Source of the DNA: Euonymus europaeus
Taxonomy: Eukaryota; Streptophyta; Magnoliopsida; Celastrales; Celastraceae
Assembly (NCBI GenBank): GCA_963580455.1
Contig: OY756958.1
Coordinates: forward strand, 14,768,501-14,832,500
DNA length: 64,000 nt
Direction: 5' to 3'
Positions 11,843-25,600 of this stretch are shown here, one piece after another; the stretch's first letter is position 1; every line of letters begins with the position of its first letter. The notes beneath the pieces are model-generated. The model was not told where the DNA came from and made no database searches. It saw only the letters and a list, made by a program, of their open reading frames with translations. The position numbers and the translations under genes were made by a program.

Positions 11843-12802
11843 TTGAGCAACTTCGGACTATCAAAGTTGCTCGGTGTACACTTTTTGTTGTTCTTCTATG
11901 TCAAATTTTACGAGTATAAGCTTCCTAGATTATTTCGATGCCAAAAAACCAACTATCAATGACAAATTGACAAAACCGTTATAAGCTACTCCATAGAGAG
12001 AGTTGAGCAACTTCGGACCATAAATGTTTCTCGGTGTACACTTTTTATTGTTCTTTTATGTCAAATTTTACAACTATAAGCATCCTAGATTATTTCAATG
12101 CCAAAACCCCAACTTTCTATGACAAATGGACAAAAACGTTAAAAGCTCCCCCATAGAGAGAGTTGTGCAACTTCGGACTATCAAAGTTGCTCGGTGTACA
12201 CTTTTTATTGTTCTTCTATCTCAAATTTTACGAGTATAAGCTTCGTAGATTATTTCGATGTGAAAACACCAACTTTACAAGACAAATGGACAAAAACGTT
12301 CAAAGCTACTTCATAGTGAGAGTTTAGCAATTCCGGACCATCAAAGTTGCTCATTGTTCACTTTTTATTGTTCTTCTACGTCAAATTTTCCGAGTATAAG
12401 CTTCTTAGATTATTTCGATGCCAAAACCCCAACTTTCTATGGCAAAAGGACAAAACCGTTTAAAGCTCCTCCATAGAGTGAGTTGAGCAACTTCGCACTA
12501 TCAAAGTTGCTCGGTGTACACTTTTTATTGTTCTTCTATGTCAAATTTTACGAGTATATGCTTGCTGGATTATTTTGATGCCAAAACCTCAACTATCAAT
12601 AAGAAATGAGCAAAACCGTTAAAAGCTACTTCATAGTGTGAGTTGAGCAATTCCAGACCATCAAAGTTGCTCATTGTACACTTTTTATTGTTCTTCTACG
12701 TCAAATTTTACGAGTATAAGCTTCCTAGATTATTTCGATGCCAAAACGCCAACTTTCTATGACAAATGGACTAAACAATTTAAAGCTCCTCCATAGAGTG
12801 AG
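11364..12802 (+). repeat. 9-mer HOR unit, variant B1 (1,439 bp)
   Basis: This is a full nine-monomer unit with anchors at 11364 and 12803. Monomer 2 of variant B1 carries TATGTAAAATTTTACGAG and monomer 3 the ATATCAAATTTT front with CTTCCCAGATT. It is one base short because of the deletion at about 11535. Confidence 0.85.
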
Positions 12803-14242
12803 TTGAGCAACTTCGGACTATCAAAGTTGCTCGGTGTACACTTTTTATTGTTCTTCTATGCCAAATTTTACGAGTACAAGCCTCCTAGATTATTTCGATG
12901 TGAAAACAACAACTTTACAAGACAAATGGACAAAAACGTTAGAAGCTCCTCCATAGAGAGAGTTGTGCAACTTCGGACTATCAAAATTGCTCGGTGTACA
13001 CTTTTTATTGTTATTCTATGTAAAATTTTACGAGTATAAGCTTTCTAGATTATTTCGATGCCAAAACCCCAACTTTCTATGACAAATGGACAAAACCGTT
13101 TAGAGCTACTCCATAGGGAGAGTTGAGCAACTTCAGAACATAAAAGTTGCTCGGTGTATACTTTTTATTGTTATTCTATATCAAATTTTACGAGTATAAG
13201 CTTCCCAGATTATTTCGATGCCAAAAATTCAACTTTCTATGACAAAAGGACAAAACCGTTTAAAGCTCCTCCATAGAGTGAGTTGAGCAACTTCGGACTA
13301 TCAAAGTTGCTCGGTGTACACTTTTTGTTGTTCTTCTATGTCAAATTTTACGAGTATAAGCTTCCTAGATTATTTCGATGCCAAAAAACCAACTATCAAT
13401 GACAAATTGACAAAACCGTTATAAGCTACCCCATAGAGAGAGTTGAGCAACTTCGGACCATAAATGTTTCTCGGTGTACACTTTTTATTGTTCTTTTATG
13501 TCAAATTTTACAACTATAAGCATCCTAGATTATTTCAATGCCAAAACCCCAACTTTCTATGACAAATGGACAAAAACGTTAAAAGCTCCCCCATAGAGAG
13601 AGTTGTGCAACTTCGGACTATCAAAGTTGCTCGGTGTACACTTTTTATTGTTCTTCTATCTCAAATTTTACGAGTATAAGCTTCATAGATTATTTCGATG
13701 TGAAAACACCAACTTTACAAGACAAATGGACAAAAACGTTCAAAGCTACTTCATAGTGAGAGTTTAGCAATTCCGGACCATCAAAGTTGCTCATTGTTCT
13801 CTTTTTATTGTTCTTCTACGTCAAATTTTCCGAGTATAAGCTTCTTAGATTATTTCGATGCCAAAACCCCAACTTTCTATGGCAAAAGGACAAAACCGTT
13901 TAAAGCTCCTCCATAGAGTGAGTTGAGCAACTTCGCACTATCAAAGTTGCTCGGTGTACACTTTTTATTGTTCTTCTATGTCAAATTTTACGAGTATATG
14001 CTTGCTGGATTATTTTGATGCCAAAACCTCAACTATCAATAAGAAATGAGCAAAACCGTTAAAAGCTACTTCATAGTGTGAGTTGAGCAATTCCGGACCA
14101 TCAAAGTTGCTCATTGTACACTTTTTATTGTTCTTCTACGTCAAATTTTACGAGTATAAGCTTCCTAGATTATTTCGATGCCAAAACGCCAACTTTCTAT
14201 GACAAATGGACTAAACAATTTAAAGCTCCTCCATAGAGTGAG
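12803..14242 (+). repeat. 9-mer HOR unit, variant B1 (1,440 bp)
   Basis: This nine-monomer unit follows the preceding one nearly base for base (for example GCTTTCTAG for GCTTCCTAG near 13041, and CATTGTTCT for CATTGTTCA near 13796). It has the same order of monomer subtypes, including the ACAACTATAAGCATCC and TTTTCCGAGTATAAGCTTC monomers. Confidence 0.87.
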
Positions 14243-16482
14243 TTGAGCAACTTCGGACTATCAAAGTTGCTCGGTGTACACTTTTTATTGTTCTTCTATG
14301 CCAAATTTTACGAGTACAAGCCTCCTAGATTATTTCGATGTGAAAACAACAACCTTACAAGACAAATGGACAAAAACGTTAGACGCTCCTCCATAGAGAG
14401 AGTTGTGCAACTTCGGACTATCAAAATTGCTCGGTGTACACTTTTTATTGTTCTTCTATGCCAAATTTTACGAGTACAAGCCTCCTAGATTATTTCGATG
14501 TGAAAACAACAACCTTACAAGACAAATGGACAAAAACGTTAGAAGCTCCTCCACAGAGAGAGTTGTGCAACTTCGGACTATCAAAATTGCTCGGTGTACA
14601 CTTTTTATTGTTCTTCTATGCCAAATTTTACGAGTACAAGCCTCCAAGATTATTTCGATGTGAAAACAACAACCTTACAAGACAAATGGACAAAAACGTT
14701 AGAAGCTCCTTCATAGAGAGAGTTGAGCAACTTCGGACTATCAAAGTTGCTCGTTGTACACTTTTTATTGTTCTTCTATGTCAAATTTTCGAGTATATGC
14801 TTGCTGGATTATTTTGATACCAAAACCCCAACTATCAATAAGAAATGAGCAAAACCGTTAAAAGCTACTTCATAGTGAGAGTTGAGCAATTCAGAACCAT
14901 CAAAGTTGCTCATTGTACACTTTTTATAGTTCTTCTACGTCAAATTTTACGAGTATAAGCTTCCTAGATTCTTTCGATGCCAAAACCACAACTTTCTATG
15001 ACAAATGGACAAAACCGTTTGAAGCTCCTCCATAAAGTGAGTTGAGCAACTTCGGACTTTAAAAGGTTCTCGGTGTACACTTTTTATTGTTCTTCTATGT
15101 CAAATTTTACGAGTATATGCTTGCTGGATTATTTTGATGCCACAACCTCAACTATCAATAAGAAATGAGCAAAACCGTTAAAAGCTACTTCATAGTTAGA
15201 GTTGAGCAATTTCGGACCATCAAAGTTGCTCATTGTACACTTTTTATTGTTCTTCTACGTCAAATTTTACGAGTAAAAAGCTTCCTAGATTCTTTCGATG
15301 CCAAAACCACAACATTCTATGACAAATGGACAAAAACTTTTAAAGCTACTCCATAGGGAGAGTTGAGCAACTTCAGAACATAAAAGTTGCTCGGTGTATA
15401 CTTTTTATTGTTATTCTATATCAAATTTTACGAGTATAAGCTTCCCAGATTATTTCGATGCCAAAAATTCAACTTTCTATGACAAAAGGACAAAACCGTT
15501 TAAAGCTCCTCCATAGAGTGAGTTGAGCAACTTCGGACTATCAAAGTTGCTCGGTGTACACTTTTTGTTGTTCTTCTATGTCAAATTTTACGAGTATAAG
15601 CTTCCTAGATTATTTCGATGCCAAAAAACCAACTATCAATGACAAATTGACAAAACCGTTATAAGCTACTCCATAGAGAGAGTTGAGCAACTTCGGACCA
15701 TAAATGTTTCTCGGTGTACACTTTTTATTGTTCTTTTATGTCAAATTTTACAACTATAAGCATCCTAGATTATTTCAATGCCAAAACCCCAACTTTCTAT
15801 GACAAATGGACAAAAACGTTAAAAGCTCCCCCATAGAGAGAGTTGTGCAACTTCGGACTATCAAAGTTGCTCGGTGTACACTTTTTATTGTTCTTCTATC
15901 TCAAATTTTACGAGTATAAGCTTCGTAGATTATTTCGATGTGAAAACACCAACTTTACAAGACAAATGGACAAAAACGTTCAAAGCTACTTCATAGTGAG
16001 AGTTTAGCAATTTCGGACCATCAAAGTTGCTCATTGTTCACTTTTTATTGTTCTTCTACGTCAAATTTTCCGAGTATAAGCTTCTTAGATTATTTCGATG
16101 CCAAAACCCCAACTTTCTATGGCAAAAGGACAAAACCGTTTAAAGCTCCTCCATAGAGTGAGTTGAGCAACTTCGCACTATCAAAGTTGCTCGGTGTACA
16201 CTTTTTATTGTTCTTCTATGTCAAATTTTACGAGTATATGCTTGCTGGATTATTTTGATGCCAAAACCTCAACTATCAATAAGAAATGAGCAAAACCGTT
16301 AAAAGCTACTTCATAGTGTGAGTTGAGCAATTCCGGACCATCAAAGTTGCTCATTGTACACTTTTTATTGTTCTTCTACGTCAAATTTTACGAGTATAAG
16401 CTTCCTAGATTATTTCGATGCCAAAACGCCAACTTTCTATGACAAATGGACTAAACAATTTAAAGCTCCTCCATAGAGTGAG
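14243..16482 (+). repeat. Expanded 9-mer HOR unit (2,240 bp, 14 monomers)
   Basis: This unit is 800 bp longer than the 1,440-bp form. Near its start the same CTATGCCAAATTTT monomer with AACAACCTTACAAG occurs three times in a row (start points 14243, 14403, 14563). It then contains a copy of the four-monomer module K at about 14780-15420. From there it resumes the normal order of the HOR. It reads as one monomer amplification plus one module insertion within a single unit. Confidence 0.8.
14780..15420 (+). repeat. Four-monomer module K, copy 2
   Basis: This copy matches the module at 8700-9340. It shares the short TTTTCGAG start, the TTTTTATAGTTC variant, the GAAGCTCC monomer and the one-base insertion CGAGTAAAAAGC near 15272 (compare 9192). 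Confidence 0.75.
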
Positions 16483-17922
16483 TTGAGCAACTTCGGACTA
16501 TCAAAGTTGCTCGGTGTACACTTTTTATTGTTCTTCTATGCCAAATTTTACGAGTACAAGCCTCCTAGATTATTTCGATGTGAAAACAACAACTTTACAA
16601 GACAAATGGACAAAAACGTTAGAAGCTCCTCCATAGAGAGAGTTGTGCAACTTCGGACTATCAAAATTGCTCGGTGTACACTTTTTATTGTTATTCTATG
16701 TAAAATTTTACGAGTATAAGCTTCCTAGATTATTTCGATGCCAAAACCCCAACTTTCTATGACAAATGGACAAAACCGTTTAAAGCTACTCCATAGGGAG
16801 AGTTGAGCAACTTCAGAACATAAAAGTTGCTCGGTGTATACTTTTTATTGTTATTCTATATCAAATTTTACGAGTATAAGCTTCCCAGATTATTTCGATG
16901 CCAAAAATTCAACTTTCTATGACAAAAGGACAAAACCGTTTAAAGCTCCTCCATAGAGTGAGTTGAGCAACTTCGGACTATCAAAGTTGCTCGGTGTACA
17001 CTTTTTGTTGTTCTTCTATGTCAAATTTTACGAGTATAAGCTTCCTAGATTATTTCGATGCCAAAAAACCAACTATCAATGACAAATTGACAAAACCGTT
17101 ATAAGCTACTCCATAGAGAGAGTTGAGCAACTTCGGACCATAAATGTTTCTCGGTGTACACTTTTTATTGTTCTTTTATGTCAAATTTTACAACTATAAG
17201 CATCCTAGATTATTTCAATGCCAAAACCCCAACTTTCTATGACAAATGGACAAAAACGTTAAAAGCTCCCCCATAGAGAGAGTTGTGCAACTTCGGACTA
17301 TCAAAGTTGCTCGGTGTACACTTTTTATTGTTCTTCTATCTCAAATTTTACGAGTATAAGCTTCGTAGATTATTTCGATGTGAAAACACCAACTTTACAA
17401 GACAAATGGACAAAAACATTCAAAGCTACTTCATAGTGAGAGTTTAGCAATTCCGGACCATCAAAGTTGCTCATTGTTCTCTTTTTATTGTTCTTCTACG
17501 TCAAATTTTCCGAGTATAAGCTTCTTAGATTATTTCGATGCCAAAACCCCAACTTTCTATGGCAAAAGGACAAAACCGTTTAAAGCTCCTCCATAGAGTG
17601 AGTTGAGCAACTTCGCACTATCAAAGTTGCTCGGTGTACACTTATTATTGTTCTTCTATGTCAAATTTTACGAGTATATGCTTGCTGGATTATTTTGATG
17701 CCAAAACCTCAACTATCAATAAGAAATGAGCAAAACCGTTAAAAGCTACTTCATAGTGTGAGTTGAGCAATTCCGGACCATCAAAGTTGCTCATTGTACA
17801 CTTTTTATTGTTCTTCTACGTCAAATTTTACGAGTATAAGCTTCCTAGATTATTTCGATGCCAAAACGCCAACTTTCTATGACAAATGGACTAAACAATT
17901 TAAAGCTCCTCCATAGAGTGAG
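16483..17922 (+). repeat. 9-mer HOR unit, variant B1 (1,440 bp)
   Basis: This returns to the basic nine-monomer order after the expanded unit. It carries the B1 markers (TATGTAAAATTTTACG, then CTTCCCAGATT with AAAATTCAAC). A CACTTATTATTG variant near 17640 is private to this copy. Confidence 0.87.
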
Positions 17923-19362
17923 TTGAGCAACTTCGGACTATCAAAGTTGCTCGGTGTACACTTTTTATTGTTCTTCTATGCCAAATTTTACGAGTACAAG
18001 CCTCCTAGATTATTTCGATGTGAAAACAACAACCTTACAAGACAAATGGACAAAAACGTTAGAAGCTCCTCCATAGAGAGAGTCGTGCAACTTCGGACTA
18101 TCAAAATTGCTCGGTGTACACTTTTTATTGTTCTTCTATGCCAAATTTTACGAGTACAAGCCTCCTAGATTATTTCGATGTGAAAACAACAACCTTACAA
18201 GACAAATGGACAAAAACGTTAGAAGCTCCTCCATAGGGAGAGTTGTGCAACTTCGGACTATCAAAATTGCTCGGTGTACACTTTTTATTGTTCTTCTATG
18301 CCAAATTTTACGAGTACAAGCCTCCTAGATTATTTCGATGCCAAAAATTCAACTTTCTATGACAAAAGGACAAAACCGTTTAAAGCTCCTCCATAGAGTG
18401 AGTTGAGCAACTTCGGTCTATCAAAGTTGCTCGGTGTACACTTTTTGTTGTTCTTCTATGTCAAATTTTACGAGTATAAGCTTCCTAGATTATTTCGATG
18501 CCAAAAAACCAACTATCAATGACAAATTGACAAAACCGTTATAAGCTACTCCATAGAGAGAGTTGAGCAACTTCGGACCATAAATGTTTCTCGGTGTACA
18601 CTTTTTATTGTTCTTTTATGTCAAATTTTACAACTATAAGCATCCTAGATTATTTCAATGCCAAAACCCCAACTTTCTATGACAAATGGACAAAAACGTT
18701 AAAAGCTCCCCCATAGAGAGAGTTGTGCAACTTCGGACTATCAAAGTTGCTCGGTGTACACTTTTTATTGTTCTTCTATCTCAAATTTTACGAGTATAAG
18801 CTTCGTAGATTATTTCGATGTGAAAACACCAACTTTACAAGACAAATGGACAAAAACGTTCAAAGCTACTTCATAGTGAGAGTTTAGCAATTCCGGACCA
18901 TCAAAGTTGCTCATTGTTCTCTTTTTATTGTTCTTCTACGTCAAATTTTCCGAGTATAAGCTTCTTAGATTATTTCGATGCCAAAACCCCAACTTTCTAT
19001 GGCAAAAGGACAAAACCGTTTAAAGCTCCTCCATAGAGTGAGTTGAGCAACTTCGCACTATCAAAGTTGCTCGGTGTACACTTTTTATTGTTCTTCTATG
19101 TCAAATTTTACGAGTATATGCTTGCTGGATTATTTTGATGCCAAAACCTCAACTATCAATAAGAAATGAGCAAAACCGTTAAAAGCTACTTCATAGTGTG
19201 AGTTGAGCAATTCCGGACCATCAAAGTTGCTCATTGTACACTTTTTATTGTTCTTCTACGTCAAATTTTACGAGTATAAGCTTCCTAGATTATTTCGATG
19301 CCAAAACGCCAACTTTCTATGACAAATGGACTAAACAATTTAAAGCTCCTCCATAGAGTGAG
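17923..19362 (+). repeat. 9-mer HOR unit, variant B2 (1,440 bp)
   Basis: In variant B2 the second and third monomers of B1 are replaced by repeats of the CTATGCCAAATTTT / AACAACCTTACAAG monomer, the last fused to the AAAATTCAAC back half near 18330-18350. The total stays exactly 1,440 bp. Shared markers with the next unit include AGTCGTGCAAC (near 18080 and 19520) and CTTCGGTCTATC (near 18413 and 19853). Confidence 0.88.
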
Positions 19363-20802
19363 TTGAGCAACTTCGGACTATCAAAGTTGCTCGGTGTACA
19401 CTTTTTATTGTTCTTCTATGCCAAATTTTACGAGTACAAGCCTCCTAGATTATTTCGATGTGAAAACAACAACCTTACAAGACAAATGGACAAAAACGTT
19501 AGAAGCTCCTCCATAGAGAGAGTCGTGCAACTTCGGACTATCAAAATTGCTCGGTGTACACTTTTTATTGTTCTTCTATGCCAAATTTTACGAGTACAAG
19601 CCTCCTAGATTATTTCGATGTGAAAACAACAACCTTACAAGACAAATGGACAAAAACGTTAGAAGCTCCTCCATAGGGAGAGTTGTGCAACTTCGGACTA
19701 TCAAAATTGCTCGGTGTACACTTTTTATTGTTCTTCTATGCCAAATTTTACGAGTACAAGCCTCCTAGATTATTTCGATGCCAAAAATTCAACTTTCTAT
19801 GACAAAAGGACAAAACCGTTTAAAGCTCCTCCATAGAGTGAGTTGAGCAACTTCGGTCTATCAAAGTTGCTCGGTGTACACTTTTTGTTGTTCTTCTATG
19901 TCAAATTTTACGAGTATAAGCTTCCTAGATTATTTCGATGCCAAAAAACCAACTATCAATGACAAATTGACAAAACCGTTATAAGCTACTCCATAGAGAG
20001 AGTTGAGCAACTTCGGACCATAAATGTTTCTCGGTGTACACTTTTTATTGTTCTTTTATGTCAAATTTTACAACTATAAGCATCCTAGATTATTTCAATG
20101 CCAAAACCCCAACTTTCTATGACAAATGGACAAAAACGTTAAAAGCTCCCCCATAGAGAGAGTTGTGCAACTTCGGACTATCAAAGTTGCTCGGTGTACA
20201 CTTTTTATTGTTCTTCTATCTCAAATTTTACGAGTATAAGCTTCGTAGATTATTTCGATGTGAAAACACCAACTTTACAAGACAAATGGACAAAAACGTT
20301 CAAAGCTACTTCATAGTGAGAGTTTAGCAATTCCGGACCATCAAAGTTGCTCATTGTTCTCTTTTTATTGTTCTTCTACGTCAAATTTTCCGAGTATAAG
20401 CTTCTTAGATTATTTCGATGCCAAAACCCCAACTTTCTATGGCAAAAGGACAAAACCGTTTAAAGCTCCTCCATAGAGTGAGTTGAGCAACTTCGCACTA
20501 TCAAAGTTGCTCGGTGTACACTTTTTATTGTTCTTCTATGTCAAATTTTACGAGTATATGCTTGCTGGATTATTTTGATGCCAAAACCTCAACTATCAAT
20601 AAGAAATGAGCAAAACCGTTAAAAGCTACTTCATAGTGTGAGTTGAGCAATTCCGGACCATCAAAGTTGCTCATTGTACACTTTTTATTGTTCTTCTACG
20701 TCAAATTTTACGAGTATAAGCTTCCTAGATTATTTCGATGCCAAAACGCCAAATTTCTATGACAAATGGACTAAACAATTTAAAGCTCCTCCATAGAGTG
20801 AG
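19363..20802 (+). repeat. 9-mer HOR unit, variant B2 (1,440 bp), near-identical to its left neighbour
   Basis: Line-by-line comparison with 17923-19362 showed one clear difference (AAATTTC for AACTTTC near 20752). This pair is among the most recently duplicated in Region B. Confidence 0.88.
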
Positions 20803-22242
20803 TTGAGCAACTTCGGACTATCAAAGTTGCTCGGTGTACACTTTTTATTGTTCTTCTATGCCAAATTTTACGAGTACAAGCCTCCTAGATTATTTCGATG
20901 TGAAAACAACAACCTTACAAGACAAATGGACAAAAACGTTAGAAGCTCCTCCATAGAGAGAGTTGTGCAACTTCGGACTATCAAAATTGCTCGGTGTACA
21001 CTTTTTATTGTTCTTCTATGCCAAATTTTACGAGTACAAGCCTCCTAGATTATTTCGATGTGAAAACAACAACCTTACAAGACAAATGGACAAAAACGTT
21101 AGAAGCTCCTACATAGAGAGAGTTGTGCAACTTCGGACTATCAAAATTGCTCGGTGTACACTTTTTATTGTTCTACTATGCTAAATTTTACGAGTACAAG
21201 CCTCCTAGATTATTTCGATGCCAAAAATTCAACTTTCTATGACAAAAGGACAAAACCGTTTAAAGCTCCTCCATAGAGTGAGTTGAGCAACTTCGGTCTA
21301 TCAAAGTTGCTCGGTGTACACTTTTTGTTGTTCTTCTATGTCAAATTTTACGAGTATAAGCTTCCTAGATTATTTCGATGCCAAAAAACCAACTATCAAT
21401 GACAAATTGACAAAACTGTTATAAGCTACTCCATAGAGAGAGTTGAGCAACTTCGGACCATAAATGTTTCTCGGTGTACACTTTTTATTGTTCTTTTATG
21501 TCAAATTTTACAACTATAAGCATCCTAGATTATTTCAATGCCAAAACCCCAACTTTCTATGACAAATGGACAAAAACGTTAAAAGCTCCCCCATAGAGAG
21601 AGTTGTGCAACTTCGGACTATCAAAGTTGCTCGGTGTACACTTTTTATTGTTCTTCTATCTCAAATTTTACGAGTATAAGCTTCGTAGATTATTTCGATG
21701 TGAAAACACCAACTTTACAAGACAAATGGACAAAAACGTTCAAAGCTACTTCATAGTGAGAATTTAGCAATTCTGGACCATCAAAGTTGCTCATTGTTCT
21801 CTTTTTATTGTTCTTCTACGTCAAATTTTCCGAGTATAAGCTTCTTAGATTATTTCGATGCCAAAACCCCAACTTTCTATGGCAAAAGGACAAAACCGTT
21901 TAAAGCTCCTCCATAGAGTGAGTTGAGCAACTTCGCACTATCAAAGTTGCTCGGTGTACACTTTTTATTGTTCTTCTATGTCAAATTTTACGAGTATATG
22001 CTTGCTGGATTATTTTGATGCCAAAACCTCAACTATCAATAAGAAATGAGCAAAACCGTTAAAAGCTACTTCATAGTGTGAGTTGAGCAATTCCGGACCA
22101 TCAAAGTTGCTCATTGTACACTTTTTATTGTTCTTCTACGTCAAATTTTACGAGTATAAGCTTCCTAGATTATTTCGATGCCAAAACGCCAACTTTCTAT
22201 GACAAATGGACTAAACAATTTAAAGCTCCTCCATAGAGTGAG
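20803..22242 (+). repeat. 9-mer HOR unit, variant B2, slightly diverged (1,440 bp)
   Basis: The order is the same as the previous unit, with several private changes: AGTTGTGCAAC instead of AGTCGTGCAAC, CTACATAGAG near 21110, TTCTACTATGCTAAAT near 21172-21186, AAAACTGTT near 21414, and AGAATTTAGCAATTCTGG near 21760. Confidence 0.87.
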
Positions 22243-22680
22243 TTGAGCAACTTCGGACTATCAAAGTTGCTCGGTGTACACTTTTTATTGTTCTTCTATG
22301 CCAAATTTTACGAGTACAAGCCTCCTAGATTATTTCGATGTGAAAACAACAACCTTACAAGACAAATGGACAAAAACGTTAGAAGCTCCTCCATAGAGAG
22401 AGTTGTGCAACTTCGGACTATCAAAATTGCTCGGTGTACACTTTTTATTGTTCTTCTATGCCAAATTTTACGAGTACAAGCCTCCTAGATTATTTCGATG
22501 TGAAAACAACAACCTTACAAGACAAATGGACAAAAACGTTAGAAGCTCCTCCATAGAGAGAGTTGTGCAACTTCGGACTATCAAAGTTGCCCGGTGTACA
22601 CTTTTTATTGTTCTTCTATGTCAAATTTTACGAGTATAAGCTTCCTAGATTCTTTCGATGCCAAAACCACAACATTCTAT
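22243..22680 (+). repeat. Partial 9-mer HOR unit at the B/C junction
   Basis: The unit begins as in the copies to its left, with two CTATGCCAAATTTT monomers. At about 22590-22680 it switches to a GCCCGGTG monomer followed by GATTCTTTCG with ACATTC, which leads into block C. Confidence 0.7.
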
Positions 22681-25600
22681 GACAAATGGACAAAAACTTT
22701 TAAAGCTACTCCATAGGGAGAGTTGAGCAACTTCAGAACATAAAAGTTGCTCGGTGTATACTTTTTATTGTTATTCTATATCAAATTTTACGAGTATAAG
22801 CTTCCCAGATTATTTCGATGCCAAAAATCCAACTTTCTATGACAAAAGGACAAAACCGTTTAAAGCTCCTCCATAGAGTGAGTTGAGCAACTTCGGAATA
22901 TCAAAGTTGCTCGGTGTACACTTTTTGTTGTTCTTCTATGTCAAATTTTACGAGTATAAGCTTCCTAGATTATTTCGATGCCAAAAAACCAACTATCAAT
23001 GACAAATTGACAAAACCGTTATAAGCTACTCCATAGAGAGAGTTGAGCAACTTCGGACCATAAATGTTGCTCGGTGTACACTTTTTATTGTTTTTTTATG
23101 TCAAATTTTACAGCTATAAGCATCCTAGATTATTTCGATGCCAAAACCCCAACTTTCTATGACAAATGGACAAAAACGTTAAAAGCTCCCCCATAGAGAG
23201 AGTTGTGCAACTTCGGACTATCAAAGTTGCTCGGTGTACACTTTTTATTGTTCTTCTATCTCAAATTTTACGAGTATAAGCTTCGTAGATTATTTCGATG
23301 TGAAAACACCAACTTTACAAGACAAATGGACAAAAACGTTCAAAGCTACTTCATAGTGAGAGTTTAGCAATTCCGGACCATCAAAGTTGCTCATTGTTCA
23401 CTTTTTATTGTTGTTCTACGTCAAATTTTCCGAGTATAAGCTTCTTAGATTATTTCGATGCCAAAACCCCAACTTTCTATGGCAAAAGGACAAAACCGTT
23501 TAAAGCTCCTCCATAGAGTGAGTTGAGCAACTTCGCACTATCAAAGTTGCTCGGTGTACACTTTTTATTGTTCTTCTATGTCAACTTTTACGAGTATGAG
23601 CCTCCTAGATTATTTCGATGTGAAAAAAACAACTTTACAAGACAAATGGACAAAAAAGTTAAAAGCTCCTCCATAGAGAGAGTTGAGCAACTTCTTATCA
23701 TCAAAGTCGCTCGGTGTACAATTTTTATTGTTCTTCTATGTCAAATTTTACGAGTATATGCTTTGTGGATTATTTTGATGCCAAAACCCGAACTTTCTAT
23801 GACAAAAGGACAATAAAGCTCGTCCATAGAGTGAGTTGATCAACTTCGGACTATCAAAGTTGCTCGTTGTACACTTTTTGTTGTTCTTCTCTGTCAAATT
23901 TTAGGAGTATATGCTTGCTGGATTATTTTGATGCCAAAACCCCAACTATCAATAAGAAATGAGCAAAACCGTTAAAAGCTACTTCATAGTGAGAGTTGAG
24001 CAATTCCGGACCATCAAAGTTGCTCATTGTACACTTTTTATTGTTCTTCTACGTCAAATTTTACGAGTATAAGCCTCTTAGATTATTTCGATGTGAAAAC
24101 AACAACTTTACAAGACAAATGGACAAAAACTTTTAAAGCTACTCAATAGAGAGAGTTGAGCAACTTCAGAACATAAAAGTTGCTCGGTGTACACTTTTTA
24201 TTGTTATTCTATATCAAATTTTACGAGTATAAGCTTCCTTGATATTTCGATGCCAAAACCCCAACTTTCTATGACAAATGGACAAAAACTTTTAAAGCTA
24301 CTCAATAGAGAGAGTTGAGCAACTTCAGAACATAAAAGTTGCTCGGTGTACACTTTTTATTGTTATTCTATATCGAATTTTACGAGTATAAGCTTCCTAG
24401 ATTCTTTCGATGCCAAAACCACAACTTTCTATGACAAATGGACAAAAACTTTTAAAGCTACTCCATAGAGAGAGTTGAGCAACTTCAGAACATAAAATTT
24501 GCTCGGTGTACACTTTTTATTGTTATTCTATATCAAATTTTACGAGTATAAGCTTTCTAGATTATTTCGATGCCAAAAACCCAACTTTCTATGACAAAAG
24601 GACAAAACCGTTTAAAGCTATTCCATAGAGTGAGTTGAGCAACTTCGGACTATCAAAGTTGCTCGGTGTACACTTTTTGTTGTTCTTCTATGTGAAATTT
24701 TATGAGTATAAGCTTCCTAGATTATTTCGATGCCAAAAAACCAACTATCAATGACAAATCGACAAAACCGTTAAAAGCTACTCCATAAAGAGAGTTGAGC
24801 AACTTCGGACCATAAAAGTTCCTCGGTGTACAGTTTTTATTGTTCTTTTATGTCAAATTTTATGACTATAAGCATCCTATATTATTTCGATGCCAAAACC
24901 CCAACTTTCTATGACAAATGGACAAAAACGTTAAAAGCTCCCCCATAGAGAAAGTTGTGCAACTTCAGACTATCAAAGTTGCTCGGTGTACACTTTTTAT
25001 TGTTCTTCTATCTCAAATTTTACGAGTATAAGCTTCGTAGATTATTTCGATGTGAAAACACCAACTTTACAAGACAAATGGACAAAAACGTTAAAAGCTA
25101 CTTCATAGTGAGAGTTTAGCAATTCCGGACCATCAAAGTTGCTCATTGTACACTTTTTATTGTTCTTCTACGTCAAATTTTACGAGTATAAGCTTCCTAG
25201 ATTATTTCGATGCCAAACCCCAACTTTCTATGACAAATGGACAAAACCATTTAAAGCTCCTCCACAGAGTGAGTTGAGCAACTTCGGACTATCAAAGTTG
25301 CTCGGTGTACACTTTTTATTGTTCTTCTATGTCAAATTTTACGACTATAAGCAAACTCGATTATTTCGATACCAAAACCCCAACTTTCTATGACAAATGG
25401 ACAAAAACGTTAAAAGCTCCTCCATAGAGAGAGTTGTGAAACTTCGGCCTATCAAAGTTGCTCGGTGTACACTTTGTGTTGTTCTTCTATGTCAAATTTT
25501 AGGAGTATATGCTTGCTGGATTATTTTGATGCCAAAACCCCAACTATAAATAAGAAATGAGCAAAACCGTTAAAAGCTACTTCATAGTGAGAGTTGAGCA

